Positions 1-4,690 of a stretch of DNA of 5,399 nucleotides are shown here, in pieces. Below the pieces are notes generated by a model, which did not search any database, was not told where the DNA came from, and saw only the letters and a list, made by a program, of their open reading frames with translations. A program made the translations under genes and the position numbers. Within the stretch, counting starts at the first letter, position 1; the number at the start of each line of letters is the position of its first letter. Source of the stretch: Actinomycetota bacterium (GTDB lineage Bacteria > Actinomycetota > AC-67); NCBI GenBank assembly GCA_005883175.1, contig VAYV01000228.1, positions 1 through 5,399 of the forward strand, given 5' to 3'.

Positions 1-723
1 CCGCATCAAGATGAGATCAAGCCGAAGAAAGAGAAGCAGGGGAGCTTCCTCAAAGAGCTCCCGATCCTCATCATCATCGCGTTCGGGCTCGCGCTACTGA
101 TCAAGACGTTCTTGTTGCAGGCGTTCTATATCCCATCGGAGTCGATGGTCCCAACCCTGCAGGTGGGCGACCGCGTTCTCGTGAACAAGCTCGTGTACCG
201 GATCCATCCGCCGCGGCGCGGTGACATCATCGTGTTCATCGAGGATCCGGGACCAAAGAAGGCGTTCTGGGGTCGGGTGCGCAGCTTCCTTACCGAGGGT
301 CTCGGCGTGACGAAGCCCAAATCGCTGGACTTCATCAAGCGCGTTATCGGCCTGCCCGGAGAGACGATCCAGATCACTAACGGCGTGGTCACCATCCGAA
401 CCCCGGAGGGGTCGTTGACTTTGAACGAGCCGTACCTGAACTCGGACCGCGATACGAGCTCGTACGGCCCGTTCAAGATCCCGCTCGGCACGTACTTCGT
501 CATGGGGGACAACCGCGGAAACTCATCCGACAGCCGTACCCGGGGGCCGATCAAGAAGAAAGCGATCATCGGGCGCGCGTTCATCCGGATATGGCCGCTC
601 GGCCGGTTCGGCTTCTTCCACCGGCCGAAGTATCCAAGCGCCACGGCGGCAGGTCTGATGTCGATGGCTCCCGTCCTGGTGCTCGGTTCGGGCATCGTCG
701 CTCGTCGCAGGCGCGCCGCCTAG
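1..723 (+). CDS. lepB: Signal peptidase I (LepB), 5' end outside window
   Basis: Type I signal peptidase, the membrane serine protease that cleaves signal peptides from exported proteins on the outer face of the cytoplasmic membrane. The frame is open from base 1 with no in-frame ATG before the conserved region, so the true start lies upstream; a TTG at 112 would remove the membrane anchor and is not credible. Of 240 visible residues, a charged Lys/Glu-rich stretch comes first, then one membrane segment (about residues 21-38, PILIIIAFGLALLIKTFL). The nucleophile serine is in PSESMVPTL (Ser codon 142-144), the general-base lysine in FIKRVIGLPGE (Lys codon 337-339), and the GDNRGNSSDSR box begins at 505. 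The C-terminus adds a weakly hydrophobic stretch ending in RRRRAA, possibly a second membrane helix. In actinobacteria this gene usually sits between rplS and rnhB, which fits here. Family assignment is very secure. Confidence 0.96.
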   Translation, partial: PHQDEIKPKKEKQGSFLKELPILIIIAFGLALLIKTFLLQAFYIPSESMVPTLQVGDRVLVNKLVYRIHPPRRGDIIVFIEDPGPKKAFWGRVRSFLTEGLGVTKPKSLDFIKRVIGLPGETIQITNGVVTIRTPEGSLTLNEPYLNSDRDTSSYGPFKIPLGTYFVMGDNRGNSSDSRTRGPIKKKAIIGRAFIRIWPLGRFGFFHRPKYPSATAAGLMSMAPVLVLGSGIVARRRRAA

Positions 724-730
724 CGCGCTG

Positions 731-759
731 GGTATCGTCCCGGGCCCGAGGTATCCTCC
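731..759 (+). repeat. Near-perfect 10-bp direct repeat before rnhB
   Basis: GGTATCGTCC (731-740) and GGTATCCTCC (750-759) differ at one base and start 19 bp apart, with the palindrome CGGGCCCG (741-748) between them. The pair fills most of the 43-bp lepB-rnhB gap. Each copy contains a TANNNT hexamer (TATCGT at 733, TATCCT at 752), so this may be promoter or operator DNA. Chance is possible in such GC-rich sequence; the function is inferred only. Confidence 0.3.
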
Positions 760-766
760 GGCCGAG

Positions 767-1438
767 ATGGTCATGCTCGAACCGGATGGACGCATCGAAC
801 GTCGGCTGCGCGACGCCGGGTTCGGGCTGGTCGCCGGCGTCGATGAGACCGGGCGCGGCGCGCTCGCCGGTCCGCTGGTCGCGTGCGCAGTGATCTTGCC
901 CCATGACGCCGAACTCCCAGGCCTCCGCGATTCGAAGTTGCTGACGCCGCTTGCGCGTGCCCGGCTCTGTGCCGCAATCCAGCGTCAAGCGGTCGCGATC
1001 TCGCTCGTGCGAGTCCCGTCGACTTCGATCGACCGGCGGGGGTTGCACCGCTCGAATCTGCGCGCGCTCCGCGAGGCGGCGATGCGGCTGCGACCGACGC
1101 CCGAGTACCTGCTCGTTGACGGGTTCCCGGTCCGGCGCGTGCCGTTCCCGTCCCTGGCGATCAAGAAGGGCGACCGCGTCTCCATCGCCGTCGCGGCCGC
1201 ATCGGTCGTCGCGAAGGTCACGCGCGATCGGATGATGGTCAACCTGAACCGCCGCTTCAAAGGGTACGGCTTCGACGAGAACAAAGGCTACGGAACACCG
1301 GAGCACTGGCGCGCGCTCGAAGCCCTGGGCCCATCGCCGCATCACCGGCTAACGTTCACCGGCGTCGGACAGATGCGTCTATGGGCGAGCGGCGACGAAG
1401 AGTTCCTCTCGGAGGCCGAGGTTGAGGTGGAGGCATGA
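767..1438 (+). CDS. rnhB: Ribonuclease HII
   Basis: RNase HII, a cytoplasmic metal-dependent endonuclease that cuts the RNA strand of RNA-DNA hybrids and nicks at single ribonucleotides left in DNA. The protein has 223 residues, a normal length. The active-site motif DETGRGALAGPL gives Asp26 and Glu27 plus the GRG loop (29-31) that reads the ribonucleotide junction. DSK is at 55-57, Asp118 lies in YLLVDGFPV, and Asp136 in KKGDRV, with the same 18-residue spacing as Asp108 and Asp126 of the E. coli enzyme. ASVVAKVTRD (145-154) is also typical. The C-terminal tail is acidic. The ATG at 767 is the first start after the lepB stop; an ATG at 773 is also possible. Neither has a clear Shine-Dalgarno sequence, so initiation may be leaderless or coupled to lepB. 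The stop overlaps the next gene by 4 bp, showing co-transcription. Confidence 0.96.
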   Translation: MVMLEPDGRIERRLRDAGFGLVAGVDETGRGALAGPLVACAVILPHDAELPGLRDSKLLTPLARARLCAAIQRQAVAISLVRVPSTSIDRRGLHRSNLRALREAAMRLRPTPEYLLVDGFPVRRVPFPSLAIKKGDRVSIAVAAASVVAKVTRDRMMVNLNRRFKGYGFDENKGYGTPEHWRALEALGPSPHHRLTFTGVGQMRLWASGDEEFLSEAEVEVEA

Positions 1439-1758
1439 GCGTCGACGATCTGGAGAAGTACGAAGCCGAGATGGAGCTCGCTCTCTACCGCGAGTATCGA
1501 GACGTGCTGCCGATGTTCACGTACGTCATCGAGACCGACAAGCGCTTCTACCTCGCCAACGGCGTGAAGCTCGACCAACGCACGGACGGTTCCGACACGT
1601 ATTTCGAGCTGACGTTGACCGACGCGTGGGTGTGGGACATGTACCGGAGCGCGCGTTTCGTTTCGAACGTTCGCGTGCTGACGTTCAGCGACGTGAACAT
1701 CGAGGAGCTGAAGCGCTCCGAGGTCCCGGACTCGCCGGAAGGCTTGGAGCGCACCTGA
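1435..1758 (+). CDS. DUF2469 family protein (Rv2901c-like)
   Basis: A 107-residue protein of unknown function in the DUF2469 family, conserved across actinobacteria directly after rnhB (Rv2901c in M. tuberculosis). Recognisable features are the acidic opening SVDDLEKYEAEMELALYREY, FTYVIETDKRFYLAN in the middle, YFELTLTDAWVWDMYR, and the C-terminal VRVLTFSDVNIEEL. It is strongly charged, with no signal peptide or membrane segment, so it is probably cytoplasmic. The ATG overlaps the rnhB stop as ATGA, and the purine-rich GAGGTG at 1424-1429 lies 5 nt upstream as a ribosome-binding site, which settles the start and suggests translational coupling. Constant linkage to rnhB suggests, but does not show, a role near nucleic-acid maintenance. 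The family call is confident; no biochemical function can be given. Confidence 0.93.
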   Translation: MSVDDLEKYEAEMELALYREYRDVLPMFTYVIETDKRFYLANGVKLDQRTDGSDTYFELTLTDAWVWDMYRSARFVSNVRVLTFSDVNIEELKRSEVPDSPEGLERT

Positions 1759-1764
1759 CGGTGC

Positions 1765-1779
1765 CGCGATAGCATCGCG
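1765..1779 (+). repeat. Perfect 6-3-6 inverted repeat overlapping a -10 box
   Basis: CGCGAT (1765-1770), spacer AGC, ATCGCG (1774-1779) is a perfect inverted repeat just before the microprotein start. It spans the candidate TAGCAT -10 hexamer, so it could be an operator or a short hairpin. There is no T-run after it, so it does not look like an intrinsic terminator. Short palindromes of CGCG type are common in GC-rich DNA, so confidence in a function is low. Confidence 0.3.
1770..1775 (+). promoter_or_regulatory. Candidate leaderless -10 element (TAGCAT)
   Basis: TAGCAT matches the actinobacterial -10 pattern TANNNT and ends 7 nt before the ATG at 1783, which places transcription start at or next to the A of the start codon. 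No Shine-Dalgarno sequence precedes that ATG, so leaderless expression is consistent. A TTGGAG at 1744-1749 has a 20-nt spacer, too long for a good -35. This is inferred from spacing alone. Confidence 0.4.
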
Positions 1780-1782
1780 CCG

Positions 1783-1893
1783 ATGGGTTACAACCCGCTC
1801 CGCCGGTATCGAGGTACCAAGGTGCTCGACATCACGCTGCTCGTTTCGACGGCTGTGGTGATCCTGCTGCTCGTGCTCTGGGCTTCTCGCTAG
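1783..1893 (+). CDS. Small single-pass membrane protein, 36 aa, unknown function
   Basis: An ATG-to-TAG frame of 36 residues, not matched to a family I can name. It begins MGYNPLRRYRGTKVLD, a basic, Tyr/Arg-rich head. A hydrophobic segment follows (about residues 17-34: ITLLVSTAVVILLLVLWA), and the protein ends with SR. By the positive-inside rule this predicts a single-pass inner-membrane protein with its N-terminus in the cytoplasm. Support for a real gene: a clean basic-head plus membrane-helix design, placement in the gap between DUF2469 and yraN on the same strand, and a TANNNT box 7 nt upstream of the ATG. I have an impression that similar tiny proteins starting with M-G-x-N-P occur at this place in other actinobacterial genomes, but I cannot verify it. 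It could instead be a chance frame. Confidence 0.6.
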   Translation: MGYNPLRRYRGTKVLDITLLVSTAVVILLLVLWASR

Positions 1894-1995
1894 ACGCTCG
1901 CGCCGTTCCGCCCAGATTTCTTCGGTCGTTTCGTCGCGCGCGCGCCGTTCACGCCGCTCGCGCTATCGAGCCCGTCGCCGCGCGGGGTTACCGTC
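1894..1995. other. 102-bp intergenic spacer, no clear element
   Basis: This spacer between the microprotein and yraN is C/G/T-rich on the plus strand. It contains GCGCCGTTC twice (1900-1908 and 1942-1950) and an alternating CG run near 1935-1945. TACCGT at 1989-1994 could act as a -10 for the ATG at 2005 (10 nt downstream), but the match is weak. I see no intrinsic terminator, tRNA or riboswitch here. Confidence 0.4.
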
Positions 1996-2355
1996 GTGCG
2001 CGCCATGGAGCGCAGGGAGCTGGGGCAGATCGGCGAGTCGCTCGCCGCGACCTACCTCGCCGGGTGCGGCTGGGACATCGTCGATCGCAACGTCCGCTAC
2101 CGCGAGGGTGAGATCGACATCGTCGCCGCGCGCGGCGGGATCTTGGCGTTCGTCGAAGTGAAGACTCGTCGGTCGGTTGCGTTCGGATCTCCCGCGGAGG
2201 CCGTCACGTGGCGGAAACAGCGCCGGATCCGCTCGCTCGCGTCGCGCTACTTGGCCGAGCACCATCCCCGTGCGCATGCGATCCGGTTCGACGTTGTGGA
2301 CATCGCGCGCGACCGAGGCGGGTTCGTCGTCACGCATCTCGAGGGCGCGTTCTAG
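1996..2355 (+). CDS. yraN: YraN family (UPF0102) nuclease-like protein
   Basis: UPF0102/YraN family protein with a predicted restriction-endonuclease-like fold. Its cellular role is not settled; it is commonly found beside comM and dprA, which hints at DNA processing or recombination. The 119 residues (GTG start) show family landmarks in order: RRELGQIGESLAATYLAGCGW, RNVRYREGEIDIVA with the conserved Glu and Asp, LAFVEVKTRRS with the E-x-K element, FGSPAEAV, a basic KQRRIRSLASRYL helix, and IRFDVVDI. The acid and E-x-K pattern resembles PD-(D/E)xK nuclease sites; activity is inferred, not proven. The start could be the GTG at 1996 or the ATG at 2005; the conserved region begins at ELGQIGE, so the ATG (116 residues) is equally good and a little more natural. 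No clear ribosome-binding site. The stop codon directly abuts the comM GTG. Confidence 0.93.
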   Translation: MRAMERRELGQIGESLAATYLAGCGWDIVDRNVRYREGEIDIVAARGGILAFVEVKTRRSVAFGSPAEAVTWRKQRRIRSLASRYLAEHHPRAHAIRFDVVDIARDRGGFVVTHLEGAF

Positions 2356-3763
2356 GTGATCGCCAAGACCGAGAGCGTCGCTGTAGTTGGGATGGACGGG
2401 CATCCGGTGGACGTCGAGGTCGCCGTCGCCCAAGGCCTTCCCGTCTTCACGATCGTCGGTCTTCCCGATCCTTCGATCCAGGAGGCGCGCGAGCGGGTGC
2501 GCGCGGCCATCCAGTCGTCCTCGGAGACGTGGCCACTCAAACGGGTCACGATCAACCTGTCGCCGGCTCACTTGCGCAAGACGGGCAAGGCGCATCCGTG
2601 GGGTGCTCCCCGCTGCGATCGCTGCCGCGGACGCCGGCGCGCGCGCCGTGATGGTACCGACCGCGAACGCGGCGGAGGCATCGCTGGTGTCGAGCCTCGA
2701 GGTGCTTCCCGTCGCGCACCTCGCACAAGCGATCAGGTTCCTTCGCGGAGAAGGCGACGTCGAGGCGGTGAACGGACATGCGCACGTTGCGGAGAACGGG
2801 AGCGGACTGGATCTGTCCGACGTCCGCGGGAACGTCGTCGCCAAGCGTGCGCTCGTGATCGCTGCGGCCGGCGGCCACAACCTGTTGATGGTCGGTTCGC
2901 CCGGCGGCGGGAAGACCATGCTCGCGCGCCGGTTGCCCGACATCTTGCCTCCGATGAGCGAGCAGGAGTCGTTCGAAGTCACGCGCGTTGCGTCGATCGC
3001 CGGCCTGCTGCCCGACGGTGGCTCCCTCGTGACGCATCGACCGTTCCGCGCGCCGCATCACTCGGCTTCGACGACCGGGCTGATCGGCGGCGGAAGCGGC
3101 GTGCCGCATCCGGGCGAAGTGACGCTTGCGCATCGCGGCGTTCTCTTCTTGGACGAGTTCGCGGAGTTTCGGCGTGAAACGCTGCAAGCGCTGCGCCAGC
3201 CGCTCGAAGACGGAGTCATCCGCATCGTGCGCGCGCGCTGGGCCGTGACGTATCCGGCGCGCTTCCAGCTGATCGCGGCCGCGAACCCGTGCCCGTGCGG
3301 GTACGACGGCGACGAAGTGAAGGGCTGTTCGTGCTTGCCAGGTCCGAAGGACGGGTACAAGAGCCGGTTGCGCGGACCGGTGATCGACCGCATCGACCTC
3401 CAGTGCACGGTCGCACGCATCAAGCGGAAAGAGCTGTTCGAGCTTCCGGCGGGTGAAACGTCGGTAACGCTCGCAGCACAGGTCGCCGACTCGCGCGAAC
3501 GCCAACGGCTGCGCTACGGCCCAGGGGGCCCCCGGTCGAACGCCGACGTGCCTCCGCGCGATATCGACAAGACGTGCCGGCTGCAAGCGGCAGCGCGCAC
3601 GGCGGTCGAGGTCGCGATCGAGCGCCAGTCGCTGAGCGCGCGCGGTGCCCATCGCGTGATCAGGGTCGCGCGAACGATCGCCGATCTCGCCGGGGTCGAC
3701 GAAGTTACGAGAGATCACGTCGAGGAAGCGCTCGACTACCGCGTATCAGATTCGGCGACGTGA
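2356..3763 (+). pseudogene. comM: ComM/YifB Mg-chelatase-like AAA+ ATPase, frame-disrupted
   Basis: ComM (YifB) is a cytoplasmic hexameric AAA+ helicase that extends branch migration of incoming DNA during natural transformation. The GTG at 2356 directly follows the yraN stop. Frame 1 encodes a normal N-terminal Lon/ChlI-like domain start (GHPVDVEV, GLPVFTIVGLPD, ITINLSPA-type motif, then LRKTG to 2586). Homology then continues in frame 2 from RGVLPAAIAAADAG (2597 on). Between these, intact homologues carry about 35 residues (the DLPIA... to ...GELxLxG stretch) that are absent here, so the lesion is a deletion of length 3k+2, roughly 105-115 nt, not a single-base slip. The rest is intact: Walker A GSPGGGKT (2894-2917), Walker B LFLDE (3143-3157), four cysteines in NPCPCG and GCSC (codons 3290, 3296, 3326, 3332), the arginine-rich RGPVIDRIDL segment and a C-terminal helical domain. 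Re-initiation at GTG 2648 or ATG 2651 could yield about 370 residues with the AAA+ module. True mutation or assembly error cannot be told apart from this sequence. Confidence 0.88.
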
Positions 3764-4614
3764 CCGAGGGGGCGGCACGCCGGCTCGTACCCGGCGACGG
3801 CGAGTTTCCGCCCGTGCTCGCGACGATCGACCCTCCGGTGCGGCAGCTGTGGGCTCTCGGCGAGCCGCTCGACGCTCTGGGGCCGCCGGTCGCGATCATC
3901 GGCGCGCGCGGGCCGACCTCGTACGGGCTCGACGTTGCGCGGAAGCTCGCCGCCGAGCTCGCGTCGCTCGGGATCTGCGTCGTAAGCGGGATGGCACGCG
4001 GGATCGACGCCGCTGCGCACGAGGGTGCGCTGAGCGTGGGAGGCAAGACCATCGCGGTGCTTGGAACGGGAGTGGATCGACCGTATCCGATGGTGAACCG
4101 TCCGCTGTACCGGCGCATCATCGGTTCGGGCGCCGTGATCTCCGAGCTTCCGCCGGGAGCCGGCGCGCGCAAGCACCACTTCAAAGCACGCAACCGGATC
4201 ATCGCCGCGTTGTCTCTCGGGACGATCCTCGTGCAGTCGCGGGGGGAACGGAGCGGCGCGATGACGACGATCAAGGCGTGCCAGGACTACGGCCGCGACG
4301 TCCTCGCCGTTCCCGGCGACGTCCGGTCGGAGCTTTCGACCGGGCCTCATCAGCTGCTCCGAGACGGCGCGGCGCTGTGTGCGAACGCCGGAGACGTTCT
4401 TGAGGCGTTAGCTCAACGGTTGGCCGAGGCCGGCATGTCGCGTTTCGGGCTGCTCGAATCGAAGATCTTGGACGCCTTGAAGACCCGCCCGGCGAATCCC
4501 GACGGCCTTGCCCGTCTCCTGGGCGAGGACCCACTCACGGTCGCGAGGGCATTGGGACGCCTCGAGCTCGGAGGCGCCGTCGAGCGCGAGCTGGGCGGAT
4601 ACCGGCGGACCTGA
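3760..4614 (+). CDS. dprA: DNA processing protein DprA (Smf), short N-terminus
   Basis: DprA binds incoming single-stranded DNA in the cytoplasm and loads RecA during natural transformation. The 284 residues show a Rossmann-like core: VAIIGARGPTSYGLDVA (44-60), VVSGMARGIDAAAHEGAL (74-91), IAVLGTGVDRPYP (98-110), ISELPPG (127-133), HFKARNRIIAALS (140-152), GERSGAMTT (162-170), YGRDVLAVPGDV (177-188). A C-terminal winged-helix domain follows, about 229-284, ending RELGGYRRT. The start is GTG 3760, overlapping the comM stop as GTGA; the frame is open back to 3574, but that extension is an Arg/Ser-rich shadow of comM. The protein lacks the 60-80 residue SAM/HhH-type N-terminal domain present in many homologues. 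The core also has Lys142 where FPxRNR is usual and LVQS instead of the common VVEA. No Shine-Dalgarno sequence is near, so translation is probably coupled to comM. Confidence 0.95.
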   Translation: MTEGAARRLVPGDGEFPPVLATIDPPVRQLWALGEPLDALGPPVAIIGARGPTSYGLDVARKLAAELASLGICVVSGMARGIDAAAHEGALSVGGKTIAVLGTGVDRPYPMVNRPLYRRIIGSGAVISELPPGAGARKHHFKARNRIIAALSLGTILVQSRGERSGAMTTIKACQDYGRDVLAVPGDVRSELSTGPHQLLRDGAALCANAGDVLEALAQRLAEAGMSRFGLLESKILDALKTRPANPDGLARLLGEDPLTVARALGRLELGGAVERELGGYRRT

Positions 4615-4637
4615 CCCGGGGCTCCTTGACCCCCGGG
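4615..4637 (+). terminator. GC hairpin after dprA, possible attenuator or terminator
   Basis: CCCGGGG (4615-4621) pairs perfectly with CCCCGGG (4631-4637) around a 9-nt loop, starting at the first base after the dprA stop. There is no T-run after it, so it is not a classical intrinsic terminator; actinobacteria often use hairpins without U-tracts, so it may still end the dprA transcript. The right arm and loop overlap the xerC -35 box (4626-4631). Confidence 0.4.
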
Positions 4638-4654
4638 AGGCGCCCGCCGATAGT
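4626..4654 (+). promoter_or_regulatory. Sigma-A-type promoter for xerC (TTGACC-17-GATAGT)
   Basis: TTGACC (4626-4631) and GATAGT (4649-4654) are separated by exactly 17 bp, close to the housekeeping consensus of actinobacteria (TTGAC and TAnnnT-like). Transcription would begin near 4660-4662, giving a leader of about 30 nt that contains the AGGAG site. It lies in the only long gap between dprA and xerC, at the right distance from the GTG at 4691. This is the best promoter candidate in the window. Confidence 0.6.
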
Positions 4655-4680
4655 GAGACAAGAAAACCCCGCTCATCACG

Positions 4681-4685
4681 AGGAG
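4681..4685 (+). promoter_or_regulatory. Ribosome-binding site AGGAG that fixes the xerC start
   Basis: AGGAG (part of CGAGGAG) lies 5 nt before the GTG at 4691. It would overlap the alternative in-frame GTG at 4685, so it decides in favour of 4691. It is the clearest Shine-Dalgarno sequence of the window; most other genes here lack one. Confidence 0.7.
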
Positions 4686-4690
4686 TGTTC

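Noticed and set aside
1900..1950. Direct repeat GCGCCGTTC at 1900-1908 and 1942-1950
   Set aside because: Nine bases of common GC-rich composition with no second supporting signal; chance is likely.
2580..2605. Programmed ribosomal frameshift in comM
   Set aside because: There is no slippery run, and about 35 conserved residues are missing at the switch, which frameshifting cannot explain.
1963..2982. Long minus-strand open frame (339 codons) opposite yraN and comM
   Set aside because: It is antisense to clear protein families, its translation has the low-complexity Pro/Ala/Arg look of GC-rich shadows, and it spans two real genes.
2552..3718. Minus-strand open frame of 388 codons opposite comM
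   Set aside because: Composition is Arg/His-rich with no recognisable domain; the plus strand carries Walker A, Walker B and the Cys motifs.
3574..3759. Upstream extension of the dprA frame
   Set aside because: The stretch is Arg/Ser-rich, lies wholly within the comM C-terminal coding region, and does not resemble a DprA N-terminal domain.
4685..4690. Alternative xerC start at GTG 4685
   Set aside because: The AGGAG site overlaps this codon, so it cannot serve it; GTG 4691 has proper spacing.
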